Source: Strigomonas culicis (Eukaryota; Euglenozoa; Kinetoplastea; Trypanosomatida; Trypanosomatidae). From it: a stretch of 33,135 bases of DNA. The translations under genes were made by a program, and so were the position numbers. The DNA is taken from assembly GCA_000482145.1 (NCBI GenBank), contig AUXH01000161.1, positions 1 through 33,135 of the forward strand. Reading direction: 5' to 3'. This document shows positions 22,564 to 31,732 of this stretch, piece by piece (the stretch's first letter is position 1; every line of letters begins with the position of its first letter). The notes under the pieces are model-generated. The model ran no database searches and had not been told where the DNA came from. It saw only the letters and a list, made by a program, of their open reading frames with translations.

Positions 22564-25500
22564 TTAAGGGGAGAGAAGGTCACCCCCAGCGGGGCTGCCC
22601 ACAATGCGCTGCAGCATGAGCTGCCAGTTGTACGTCCACTGCTCCTCGCGGCTCCACCACCCCCCAAACGCCTTGTTGGTGGAGCCCACCACTTCACGTG
22701 CGGCCGCCAGGAAAGTCAGCACCGAGTCGCGGAGGAGTGCGAGCGTCTCCTGGTGGAGATTCGTGTTGGGCACCATGAACGAGGGTGTCGTCATCGCGAC
22801 TGACTCCGCTTCCGCTGCGGCCTTTTTCTTGCCGCCCTTGCCGCCCGCTGAGGCCGCCGCGGCCCCCGCCGCCGTCCCTTGCCCGTCGGTCATGGGATAG
22901 AACGTGCGGGCGGACGGGAGGGGCTCCAGTGCGGCCTGCGGGTGCGCGGTGTTGAAGTCCTCCAGCGGGGTGAAGTCGTTGAGGGGGAGGCCCTCGTACT
23001 CCACCTCCTTGTACGTGGGCACGGCCAGCTGCCCAGCTTCGCTGGCGTGGCCGTTGGACGCGGCGGGCCCCTTCGCTAGCGGCCCCTGCTTCAGGAGCGG
23101 CATTGTCTCCTGCAGGTACAGCTCGCGGTGCTCGACGGTCACGAGCTGCCGCTCGCGGTCCCGCATCTGCATGAGGTGCTTGAGCCCGCGGTGGTGCCCC
23201 ACGGCTACGTTGACCTCCATCGGCACCAGGTGGTCCGGCGTGACGATGCCCTTGAGCAGGTTGAAGAAGGTGTTTCCCGTCTGCGCGCAGCGCACAGTGT
23301 GGAGTCCGGCCTCGTCCTGCAGCTCGCGCAGCACAAACCCCCAGTACTGCTCCGTGATGATCTTGGTCAGCTGTTGGCGGTTGGCCTCGTGGTCCGTCAG
23401 CTGGTTGAGCTTCCCCTTGAGCGCCTTGTTGCCCAAGGACACCTTGAGCTCGCTCTGGTGGATCGTTTTGAGGGAGGAGGAGTAGCTGTACAGGTCGCCG
23501 AAGGAGGCGAGCACCGCCTGGATGCGGCGCTCCACTGCCGCGACGGTGAGCGCGTGCATGCAGGCGGTGAGGTACTGCGGGAAGGACTCCATGCAGATGT
23601 GGACGCGCTGCACCTGCTCGTGGTACCGCTTGGTCGCCTCCTCGATGTGCTCGCGCACCCGTGTCTCCTGCTGTTGGCAGAGCGTGTCCGTCAGCCGCAG
23701 GATGTCCGACATGATGCCGCCGCTCATGCCCTGCAGCCGGCGGTGCAGCGGGTGGGGGTAGACGGCGAAGTGGGCGACGGCGGCCGCGTGCACCTCCGCG
23801 TGGATCTCCTCGACCCACTGCTTGAAGGTCGCATCCATCGACGGCGTGACGGGCAGCGGGGAGGTGAGGACGGGCGCCGTCCGCGCGGAGGGGGCGTGCG
23901 GTGACTTGCTCCGCTTTTCCTTGGCCGACGTGACCCCCACGTCCTTTGTCATCGGCCGCGGCTCGATGTAGTAGTCGGACGAGACTTGCACCATCTCCAC
24001 GGCGCTCAGCAGCGCGTCGAGCGCGCTGCCGCGCACGTACAGGTGCTCGCGCAACGAGTCCAGCAGCCCCAGCACCTCCGCCGCGTCGCCGGAGCGGACG
24101 AGTCGTTGGATCTGGGCGCGCGCGGCGCGGAGGCGCTCCTGCAGCGCGTCTTGTGCCGCCTGCACCATCCCCGCCGCCATCTCCGCGTAGGCCGGCTGCC
24201 GGCTCGTCTCGAGCGCGTAGTCGTGCTGCAGGCGCACCTTCATGGTGGTCGCCAGGTGCACGCGCGGCACCGGCTTCTGGAGCCCCTTCTCCAGGTTGGT
24301 GATGATCTCGTTGAGCTTGTCCTCCGTGGAGTTCGAGTAGAGGATGGCGGCCTGCACCTGCGCCTTGATCCGCGCCATGGCCTCCTGCGTCGTCGTGAGA
24401 AAGTGCAGCTCGGCACTGTTCTGCTTGAACATCTCTTCGTACTCCCGCCCTTGGTCCCCCACCAGCCTCCGTCGCTCGTCCTGCTCGCGCCGCGAGTCGT
24501 CCTCGATGTTCTTCATGGTCGCATCGAGCTGCTCCAGTATTTGGTTGACGCGACGCATGAGCGGGTCGTTCGCCACCGCGTGGTCCACGCCCCCCTCCTC
24601 CGGCCGCGGCTCCTGATGCAGCTGCTTCGCGCGGTCCTCGAGGTACATGCGGCACTCCGCCTCCAGCACCTCCTTCTCCTTGAGGGCTGCTGCCTTCAGG
24701 GAGCGGCAGCGCTGATCGAAGGAGCTCACGTACTGCGCAATCAGCGCGCAGTATCGACGCTCCTGCACCTGGAGGGCCGCGATGGAGGTGGCCTCACCCG
24801 CCTTGTCCTGCAGGACGCGGAGCTCCGCGAGCACCTTGCTGTCCTCGGCCACCCACGTCGGGGTGGTGTGCAGCGTAGCCCAGATGGCATTGATCTTCGT
24901 CGCGCGTTCGAGCACACGGGCACAGTGTTTCTCGAACATATTGGATGTGTTCTCCAGCTCTCGCACACGCGCCTCAAACGTATCCGCTTGGAAGCGGGCC
25001 GGTCGGCGGCGATGGTGACGAAGGATCTCGTTGGTCTTCTTATCGGAGTCTTCCTTCCTGTCCGTGCAGTACATCTCCAGTTCGCTCTGAGAGCTGCTCT
25101 GCAGTTTGCGCATCCACTGCATCACTTCTATACGAAGTAAGTTGTACAGCTCATCGATATCACGCTTCGTGACGAAGTTCTTCGGGGTCTCGATGGTGTC
25201 GGCCAGCATGGACAGGTACATATGCTTGAAGCTGCTGGTCACCACCTCGTCTCTCTGCGGCGTCACTTCCTTGCTGGTCTTCTTCTTGACCGCGCTCGTC
25301 TTCTTCTCCGATGGCGTTGTCGGCTTGGTAGGTGGCGACACCTCCGTGACCTCCTCCGGTGCCTTGTCCAGTGCCAGCTCGCTCACAATGTAGTAGGCGG
25401 TGCCGTCAATGGCCTCCACACGAGGAAGCTCACCGTGGTCTGCGGGCAGCGCCGCCTCGGCCATGTCACGCGTGATGACAGGGGGCTCGACCTCCCCCTT

Positions 25501-27357
25501 CACCTTCTTCTTCGCCGAGCTCGCCTCCTCGACCATCTGGGCAAAGAGGGCGTCGATCTTTTCCTCTCGCTCCTTCGCTATGCGCTGCTCCGCAACGCGG
25601 ACCTCCTCGAGCCCGATCTTCTGCTGAAGCTTCCCGCACTCCTCGGCAAACACCTTCGCGGCGTCCTGCCCCACCGCCGCCAGCGCGAGCACGGTGTTCT
25701 TGTGGTGCTTCGCGTGCGTCTTGGCAATCTTGTCCAGCACGTGGAGCCCTTCCGCGAAGAGGTCCTCCGCGGCAGCGGTCGAGCTGGCGTGCAGCAGCCG
25801 CTGGGTGACCTCCTGGAGCTGCTCCTCCAGCCGGCCGATCACGTCCACGGAGTCCCTGTCCGCCTCTATCTGGCGTTGGTAAAAGGCACGCACAAAGCCC
25901 AAGGTGCTGAAGGCCGTTGCCGCCAGCTCCTGCGTCGTCACGCTGAACAGGCGCATCACACTCTGGGCCTGCAGCAGGAGGTGGTTCTCGAAGTAGGTAT
26001 GACTCTGCTGAAGGCCGCAGCGGATGGTGCTGGCAAACCACTCACCCTCCTGTTCAATGACGTCGATGACATCGCCTACCGCGTGTTCCGCATGGACGTG
26101 AGCGTGCGTGATCCCCTTGATGTTCCTTAGCACAAACGGTTTGAAGTAATCGTCCACCTCCGTCGCGGTCAGCGAGGCCTCCTGCCACAGCTGCACCTCT
26201 CCCTCCAGTGGGGTGTTGATCACCTCTATGAAATGCAGCAGAACATCTTTCATCTCCTTCGCGTTCGCCAGCAGCGTAATCTCGTCCGTCCGTATCGACT
26301 CGGACAGAGAGAGACAGCACGCCAGACTATTGCGCACCATCACGTTTGCCTTCATCAGCCACTCGTCCACAACGGACGTCGGATTGCCGTCGAAAACCGC
26401 GTTGTGGATGTCGGGGTCGTACCGGCGCAGCCATCCCGCCGGTGTCGAGCCGCCGCAGGACTGCCCCCCGGGCACCGACTCCCGTAAGGAGCACACCAGC
26501 ACGTTCAGGCTGCCGAGAAAGGTGCCGGTGTCGCAGCGGGTGGAGGTGGACAGCTCCTCTATGCGCTTGATGCCCTCCATGCGGCACGCCGGCCGCCGGA
26601 AGACCGCTGACCGCAGACGCGCACGCGTCCAGAGCGTGTGGCTGTCGGTCATGCGCTGCAGCAAGGTGGTGTACATCTTGGCGATGGAGCGGCCAAACTG
26701 TCGCTGGGAGAGCACCTCTCGCCTACTTAACTGGGCGAGGAGCGTTTTGATGCTGAGGTGGTTCTCAATCATTTTCTCGTTCATCTCGTGGATGATCTTT
26801 TGTGCGATGACGTGGGAGCTGGTCACGCTGGTGTAGCTGATCTTGGCGAGCGTCAGCATCAGCTCGCGAAGGAGGTCCTGTATGGCCTCGCGCCGCTCTT
26901 GCTCCTTTCCCTCCAAGGCGGTAATGCATGTCTGTATGCGCTCCATGCGCCGCGTGAACTGCTCTCGCATCGTCACCGTGAAGTTGATCAGACGGAACCG
27001 CTCCTTCTCCATCCGCGCGAGGCTCGGCTTCGTATCGGCGTCCTTGTCCGAGTGGAACATGTCCACGAAGGATGGTATCACGGCGCCCTTTTCAGCGCAG
27101 TCGCATCGGCTCTTGAATTCGTCCAGTAGCTGCAGGTGCTCGTTCTCCTTCCGGGTCTCCTCGGTCAGGAATTCTCTACCGGCGCTATGGCTCTCCGCCA
27201 ACCCCTCTTTGAGCTCCTTCACATACTGTACCTGACTCTCGTCGATACGCGCATTCAGGTCCGATAAACTGCCCTGAAACGAGGCTAACACATTTTCAAA
27301 CTTCGCCTGCAGCCTCTCCTTGTTACTCCTCCGATTCTCCGTTTTGGAGTCACTCAT
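22564..27357 (-). CDS. CCDC180-like giant coiled-coil protein (DUF4455/DUF4456 type)
   Basis: The 1597-residue protein starts at MSDSKTENRRSNKERLQ. An in-frame extension of 25 codons is Lys/Ile-rich leader sequence. It is almost entirely charged helix. An N-terminal helical domain (about 15-560) contains clusters such as HVIAQKIIHEMNEKMIENHL. A Lys/Thr/Pro-rich hinge follows (PPTKPTTPSEKKTSAVKKKT). A long coiled-coil middle and a C-terminal helical domain (about 1180-1420) come next, then an Ala/Gly/Lys low-complexity loop (about 1485-1515) and a final conserved-looking segment with STNKAFGGWWSREEQWTYNW. Size, helical layout and the two large helical domains resemble CCDC180 of animals, a protein linked to cilia and sperm. 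The assignment rests on overall resemblance, since no short diagnostic motif was available. A flagellar axoneme or cytoskeleton role is inferred. Confidence 0.7.
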   Translation of the reverse strand: MSDSKTENRRSNKERLQAKFENVLASFQGSLSDLNARIDESQVQYVKELKEGLAESHSAGREFLTEETRKENEHLQLLDEFKSRCDCAEKGAVIPSFVDMFHSDKDADTKPSLARMEKERFRLINFTVTMREQFTRRMERIQTCITALEGKEQERREAIQDLLRELMLTLAKISYTSVTSSHVIAQKIIHEMNEKMIENHLSIKTLLAQLSRREVLSQRQFGRSIAKMYTTLLQRMTDSHTLWTRARLRSAVFRRPACRMEGIKRIEELSTSTRCDTGTFLGSLNVLVCSLRESVPGGQSCGGSTPAGWLRRYDPDIHNAVFDGNPTSVVDEWLMKANVMVRNSLACCLSLSESIRTDEITLLANAKEMKDVLLHFIEVINTPLEGEVQLWQEASLTATEVDDYFKPFVLRNIKGITHAHVHAEHAVGDVIDVIEQEGEWFASTIRCGLQQSHTYFENHLLLQAQSVMRLFSVTTQELAATAFSTLGFVRAFYQRQIEADRDSVDVIGRLEEQLQEVTQRLLHASSTAAAEDLFAEGLHVLDKIAKTHAKHHKNTVLALAAVGQDAAKVFAEECGKLQQKIGLEEVRVAEQRIAKEREEKIDALFAQMVEEASSAKKKVKGEVEPPVITRDMAEAALPADHGELPRVEAIDGTAYYIVSELALDKAPEEVTEVSPPTKPTTPSEKKTSAVKKKTSKEVTPQRDEVVTSSFKHMYLSMLADTIETPKNFVTKRDIDELYNLLRIEVMQWMRKLQSSSQSELEMYCTDRKEDSDKKTNEILRHHRRRPARFQADTFEARVRELENTSNMFEKHCARVLERATKINAIWATLHTTPTWVAEDSKVLAELRVLQDKAGEATSIAALQVQERRYCALIAQYVSSFDQRCRSLKAAALKEKEVLEAECRMYLEDRAKQLHQEPRPEEGGVDHAVANDPLMRRVNQILEQLDATMKNIEDDSRREQDERRRLVGDQGREYEEMFKQNSAELHFLTTTQEAMARIKAQVQAAILYSNSTEDKLNEIITNLEKGLQKPVPRVHLATTMKVRLQHDYALETSRQPAYAEMAAGMVQAAQDALQERLRAARAQIQRLVRSGDAAEVLGLLDSLREHLYVRGSALDALLSAVEMVQVSSDYYIEPRPMTKDVGVTSAKEKRSKSPHAPSARTAPVLTSPLPVTPSMDATFKQWVEEIHAEVHAAAVAHFAVYPHPLHRRLQGMSGGIMSDILRLTDTLCQQQETRVREHIEEATKRYHEQVQRVHICMESFPQYLTACMHALTVAAVERRIQAVLASFGDLYSYSSSLKTIHQSELKVSLGNKALKGKLNQLTDHEANRQQLTKIITEQYWGFVLRELQDEAGLHTVRCAQTGNTFFNLLKGIVTPDHLVPMEVNVAVGHHRGLKHLMQMRDRERQLVTVEHRELYLQETMPLLKQGPLAKGPAASNGHASEAGQLAVPTYKEVEYEGLPLNDFTPLEDFNTAHPQAALEPLPSARTFYPMTDGQGTAAGAAAASAGGKGGKKKAAAEAESVAMTTPSFMVPNTNLHQETLALLRDSVLTFLAAAREVVGSTNKAFGGWWSREEQWTYNWQLMLQRIVGSPAGGDLLSP

Positions 27358-27408
27358 TCTTGAAGAAGCTATTCTATTTTCTTTTTTTTTGTAACGTTTT
27401 TTTTCCTT

Positions 27409-27456
27409 CTTTAAGAGAATAACGATAATCATAATGAAAAGATTGGAGAAGAAGCA
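27409..27456 (-). promoter_or_regulatory. Trans-splicing acceptor for the CCDC180-like gene
   Basis: A short minus-strand pyrimidine-rich stretch (about 27456-27434) is followed by AG at 27410-27409, about 50 bases before the ATG at 27357. The signal is weaker than at other genes. Confidence 0.35.
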
Positions 27457-27587
27457 GCATGTTTACATGTACAGGAGGAACAACGGTGGCATGCCAGTTG
27501 GCAAGAGGGCGTGCTCGCCCATTTGCGTATTTCCCCATAATGCTGAGAAAAAAGACATACGCCTACACATAGAGAACAGAGACCTGT

Positions 27588-29546
27588 CTACATTACAGCC
27601 GTGAACGCATCATTTAGTATTACACTTAGTGCCTCATCCGAAAGGTGAGGGGTCCGCTCCTGTCCTGCCGCATGCGCGGCCCCGTCGCCGCAGGCAGAGG
27701 AGAGCGCGGCGATCATGATCTCGCGGCCTATCGCCGCCACGTGCGCCGCGGGCATGGAGGCACGCTGCGCTGTCAGCGCGTCGACCCGTTCGCCAATCAC
27801 CCTACAGCACGATGCGGCCGTCTCCTCCGGGGCGGTGCCGTCGCCGCCGCGCGCCAGCAGGCGGCAGGCGAACTGCAGCAGCTGCTGCCGCAGGTGTGCG
27901 GCGGCACACGCCCTGTCCACGTTGGAGAGGCTGATGTGCACGTCCAGACGGCCGGGGCGGCACACGGCGGGGTCCAGCGCCGCGGGGGAGGGCGCCGAGG
28001 CCACGACGACGACCACCCGCTGCGGGTCGCTGGCGACGCCGTCCATCTCCGTCAGCAGCGTGCTCAGCGACCGGTCACCCACGACGTTCGTCTCGGTGGT
28101 GGTCCGACCGCGGGGCGCCGCCAGCGCGTCCAGGTTGTCCAAGAAGAGCACCGTGGGCGATCGCGCGCGCGCCTGCTCGAACCGCTCGACGATGCGCTTT
28201 TCCGTCCGGCCCACCTCCTTGTCGATGAGCGCCAGCCCGTCCACGAGCATGACGTGCAGGCCGCCGCGCGCGCCGCGGTGCTGCAGCCGCCGCGCGAGGG
28301 CCGACATGACGGCGGTCTTGCCGCAGCCGGTGGGGCCGTGGAGCAGCGCCCCCTTGGTGCACGGCACGCGGACCGCCTGCAGCGCGCCGAGGTGGCGCAG
28401 CGGCCACACCAGGAGTCGCTCGAGGAGCGCCGTCGCGTCGCCGACGCCGAAGAGATGCGTGTACGGCACGAGGCCGTCCGCCGCGGGCCGCGGCGCGGCG
28501 GCGCCGCAGAGCGTCTGCGCCTCGGCCGGCGTGAGGCGGAGGACGTCCTTGAGGGGCAGCGCGGCCTCGGCGAGGAGGTGCCGCAGGCAGTGCGCGCAGT
28601 CCTCCGCGGCCGGCCGCCCCACGCTCACCTGGCGCCCGGAGAGGCGCGCGCGGAGTGCGATGGGTATTTGCTTGGGGTCGGCGGCGGCCGACCACACCAT
28701 CATCGCCACGCTCGTCGCTGTGTGCTCACCGAGGGCATCGATGCCGCGGCACAGCTCACCGCACACAACGGTCGTGTGCACGTTGGCGGTGCCCCCCAGC
28801 AGCTCCGCGTGGCGCAGCGTCACGCAGACCACGTGGCGAACGCTCCCGTCGCGGGGGGCCGGGGGCGGCTGCAGAGCACAGCGGATCACCGTCGCCGCCT
28901 CCCGCGCGTCGAGCGCGAGCAGCCGGCAAAGGTCGACGGGCCGGAACTCCACGAGATGCTGCTGCCCGCCCAGCACAAAGGAGGTCGGGAGCTGCCGTAC
29001 GGCATAATCGAGCAGCACCAGCTCCTCCCCGTCGCCGCCGGTGCTCCACAGAAGCACGGAGCTGCAGCCCCGACCGCGGCACAGGTCCGCTCGAGTGCTT
29101 GCCCACACGGCCGCCACGTGCGGCCCCAAGAGACGGTCCTGCACGGTCGACGGGTCGGCCTGACACGGGCGCCGTGCACCGGCGACGGCCTCTGGCCGCG
29201 TGGGCGCCACTCGGATCCGATTGCCCTTCGCCAGCTCGCTGAGCGTGACGGCTGCGCTCGGCCGCGAGTCCGGGCCGCGGTGCACACGCAGCGTGATGGT
29301 CTCCCCGCTGAAGACATTCAGCACCGACACAAGGCGGCGGTCTGAGTCCGCCCAGCGCGCCCCGAGGAAGGTCGCGCGGCCGAGCTTGGAGAGCGGAAGG
29401 GCATCTGCGCCGAGGGCAGCCTCGCCCGAGGTGACGGCCGCGGAGAAGGAGCGCGTGGGGTCTAAGGGGTGGTCTGAGAGCACACCGAACGCCGGCCACC
29501 ACGGCGAGGGACTCAACAGCGTGATGCTGTCCGTATAACCCGCCAT
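27588..29546 (-). CDS. Tandem AAA+ protein with degenerate D1 and altered D2 (Cdc48/Pex1-Pex6-like)
   Basis: The 652-residue protein ends in a recognisable type II AAA+ domain (about 363-652). Its Walker A is intact, GPTGCGKT (404-411). Walker B reads VLFLDN (466-471), with Asn471 where the catalytic Glu of D-E is expected. The sensor-1 Asn of the usual ATN-x-P is missing (ASAPS, 516-520). The arginine-finger segment R-P-G-R is kept (530-533). Upstream, residues 160-345 align in outline with a first AAA domain that has lost its motifs. The P-loop position reads S-T-G-G-D-G-E-E (168-175), with Lys replaced by Glu174, and the Walker B acidic pair is not evident. An end-of-domain pattern survives (DPKQIPIALRARLSGRQVSV). 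The N-terminal ~150 residues could be an adaptor domain. Pex1, Pex6, AFG2 and NVL share this tandem layout, but they are longer and retain an active D2. The protein may bind ATP but hydrolyse poorly. Confidence 0.8.
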   Translation of the reverse strand: MAGYTDSITLLSPSPWWPAFGVLSDHPLDPTRSFSAAVTSGEAALGADALPLSKLGRATFLGARWADSDRRLVSVLNVFSGETITLRVHRGPDSRPSAAVTLSELAKGNRIRVAPTRPEAVAGARRPCQADPSTVQDRLLGPHVAAVWASTRADLCRGRGCSSVLLWSTGGDGEELVLLDYAVRQLPTSFVLGGQQHLVEFRPVDLCRLLALDAREAATVIRCALQPPPAPRDGSVRHVVCVTLRHAELLGGTANVHTTVVCGELCRGIDALGEHTATSVAMMVWSAAADPKQIPIALRARLSGRQVSVGRPAAEDCAHCLRHLLAEAALPLKDVLRLTPAEAQTLCGAAAPRPAADGLVPYTHLFGVGDATALLERLLVWPLRHLGALQAVRVPCTKGALLHGPTGCGKTAVMSALARRLQHRGARGGLHVMLVDGLALIDKEVGRTEKRIVERFEQARARSPTVLFLDNLDALAAPRGRTTTETNVVGDRSLSTLLTEMDGVASDPQRVVVVVASAPSPAALDPAVCRPGRLDVHISLSNVDRACAAAHLRQQLLQFACRLLARGGDGTAPEETAASCCRVIGERVDALTAQRASMPAAHVAAIGREIMIAALSSACGDGAAHAAGQERTPHLSDEALSVILNDAFTAVM

Positions 29547-29910
29547 CGCAACGGGCAGCTACTTGGCAATGCTATTTGTGTGCGGTGGTAAGAATCAACA
29601 AGGATAGAGAGAGAGAGAGAAAGAGAAAGAGTAGCGGGGTTGAATCTGTGTCGTGAGTGTAGCGTACAGTATAAGACGTGATGTTCATCTTTTTTCTGGA
29701 GTGCTGAAAGGGCAAGGGGAGAGAAACAAACGGGAAACAGGCAAACAAACAAAAAACACTTTTCTTTTCTTGTAAGCAATGTCTAGAGCTTTTTGTTTTT
29801 GTTTTGATAATAATAGATGTATATGAAAATGTGGTCAAACGCAAGCCCACAAAAAAGAAAGTACCACTTCCGAAAGCAAAACAAAAGACACCTCTCATAT
29901 TCACACACCT
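29547..29910. other. Intergenic region upstream of the AAA+ gene
   Basis: It contains the AAA+ gene's leader and splice tract (29572-29638) and an A/T-rich 3' UTR of the TBC gene with a poly-A/purine stretch at 29840-29890. No other feature was seen. Confidence 0.5.
29572..29638 (-). promoter_or_regulatory. Trans-splicing acceptor for the AAA+ gene
   Basis: A minus-strand CT tract (about 29638-29601) is followed by AG at 29573-29572, 26 bases before the ATG at 29546. Confidence 0.5.
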
Positions 29911-31275
29911 TCATGAGAGCCTATGATGTCCCCCTTTGTCACCTGAGCCCATCGTAATGGCAATGGTTGCTGCCGCCAGCGCGATGCCGGTCGTGAGGAG
30001 CGCCAGTCGCCGTTTGTTCTCGCTTGCCGGAGAGCGCCACTCTCGAGGTAAAAAGCGCCACAGCAGTCGCAGCGCCGCGTTGCGGGTCCTTCTGTTGGCG
30101 AGGAGGCCCAGCTTGCGCACGTTGCCATCGAGAAAATTGTGCTTCTCCAGCTGAACTAGCTCTGTGTACTTGCGGCGCAGCGTGATGGACCTTTCAATCA
30201 GCCGGTTCACGCTCTCTACAGTTTGGTGTTCCAGCTTTGTCTTCGGCAGTGTTGTTATTTTAGAATACACACGCGCCATCACCATGACGTCGTCACCGAT
30301 TTCCCCTGCTTCGGCCTCTGCGTCGGCTATCCACTGGAGCAGCTGCTCTCGCTCGCTGAGGACAAATGCAGCGGTGAAGAAGACGACGGCAGTGTCAGTC
30401 TCGTCGGCGATGAAAAAATCAAACAATCTCCCAAGCACCACTAAGTTGTCAATACAGTGTACGTACCACGTGATGACCCAGGACACCGCATAGTGTGTCT
30501 CGGGGCCGACCCCGCACTTTTCTAGCTTCATCGCCAGCTCGGCATCTTCTTCTGCGAGCACGGCGTGCATGGCGTAGAGCAGCGCCTCCGAGTTCGCCAG
30601 CTTCGGCTCGCTAAAGGAGCGCCAGCGGGTGCACAGCAGCCTCTCGCACACCGGCAGTATGTCCTCGTACGGCCTGTGGGGCGCCATGACATACAACACG
30701 TAGCCCATCAGCTCATGCAGCCCTTGATAGTAGTGCCGGTCCCGATGGTGCGCTAATATGCGAAGGAGCATGTTCTTGAGATGACTGCGCATCTCCATCC
30801 GTTTGGTAGTCTCGGGAAAGAGAGCCCACAGCGAGCGCTGGATGTCCGCGTCCACAACCCGCGGCTGGCAGTTTTCCGGAAGTATGATGGCCGGCGGAGG
30901 GGAGGCAGACGCCGCGGGGACGCTGCCCTCACCCTTGACGCGGCGGCTGAGCTGCGACACGGCACGCTTGGGCGGCGCCGCGTGCGGGTGGGACGCCTGT
31001 GGCTCCTGCACGTCCAGAGCGTCTCGTGTGTGCATGGCGCTCTCTACTACATTGTTTTTAGTGCTTGTTTTAACGATCAGTGTATCCGCGAGAAATGGAA
31101 CGGGTGGTGGCCTGGCGCTACCTAAGGCTAACGTGTGCCACACCAATGAGCGAACGGCATTGTCGCCCAGACCCTCCTTTTCGCTTATATACTTGCAGTT
31201 TTCGAGAAACGCTCTTGGCGTTTGTGTCGTCTTTGCTCTTTTGATGGTATCTAACAGGCTATCGTCATCGGACAT
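29911..31275 (-). CDS. TBC1D20/Gyp8-like Rab GTPase-activating protein with C-terminal anchor
   Basis: The 454-residue protein carries a TBC domain with both catalytic fingers. The arginine finger is V-D-A-D-I-Q-R (141-147, pattern I-x-x-D-x-x-R) with R147. The glutamine finger is Y-Y-Q-G (182-185) with Q184. The YYQG-L-H-E variant and the later VSWVITWYVHC segment are characteristic of the TBC1D20/Gyp8 branch. A single hydrophobic stretch near the C-terminus (about 424-442, LALLTTGIALAAATIAITMG) fits a tail anchor, as in TBC1D20, which sits in the ER membrane and stimulates GTP hydrolysis by Rab1. A Pro/Ala-rich insert of about 75 residues (about 55-130) interrupts the N-terminal helices before the arginine finger. 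The role in early secretory traffic is inferred from the family. Catalytic residues are intact, so activity is expected. Confidence 0.9.
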   Translation of the reverse strand: MSDDDSLLDTIKRAKTTQTPRAFLENCKYISEKEGLGDNAVRSLVWHTLALGSARPPPVPFLADTLIVKTSTKNNVVESAMHTRDALDVQEPQASHPHAAPPKRAVSQLSRRVKGEGSVPAASASPPPAIILPENCQPRVVDADIQRSLWALFPETTKRMEMRSHLKNMLLRILAHHRDRHYYQGLHELMGYVLYVMAPHRPYEDILPVCERLLCTRWRSFSEPKLANSEALLYAMHAVLAEEDAELAMKLEKCGVGPETHYAVSWVITWYVHCIDNLVVLGRLFDFFIADETDTAVVFFTAAFVLSEREQLLQWIADAEAEAGEIGDDVMVMARVYSKITTLPKTKLEHQTVESVNRLIERSITLRRKYTELVQLEKHNFLDGNVRKLGLLANRRTRNAALRLLWRFLPREWRSPASENKRRLALLTTGIALAAATIAITMGSGDKGGHHRLS

Positions 31276-31732
31276 ATTGATACTTTTTAGTTCTTACTAA
31301 GATGCATTAAACAACCAAGTGTACAAGAAAAAAAAGTGAGAGATTATTACTGATTATAGGTACAAGTCATTGCCAAAGTGAATAAGGTGGCGTCGCATCC
31401 GTTGTACATGGCGTATGTAATGGAAAATGATGCTTTTTTTTTTTTGATGAAAAACGTTTTATAGTTTTTCATTCATTTCGTCAACAATAATAATAATAAA
31501 TAAAATAAATGTATTATGCACTCAAGCATATGGCACGTACCTAATTTCCACTTACTCCAAAAAAGAGAGAGCCATTATTATGGTATGGCCATGACACAGA
31601 GAAAAGAAAATGAATACTTTTTTATTATTATTTGCCTTTTATTTCCGAAAGTTCATTGTTCTATTCTTCTGAGTGTAATAAATAAATGTAAATAAATGTG
31701 AGGTGTGGCGCCGGAGAGCCTCTCGTTCACTG
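31276..31732. other. AT-rich intergenic region between TBC and SGT1 genes
   Basis: The gap holds the TBC leader (AG near 31298-31297 and a purine-rich plus-strand stretch at 31325-31344), a poly-T run (31433-31445), AAT/AAAT short repeats (31485-31512) and repeated AATAAATGTA-like units (31501-31512, 31679-31698). No RNA or coding gene was recognised. Confidence 0.5.
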
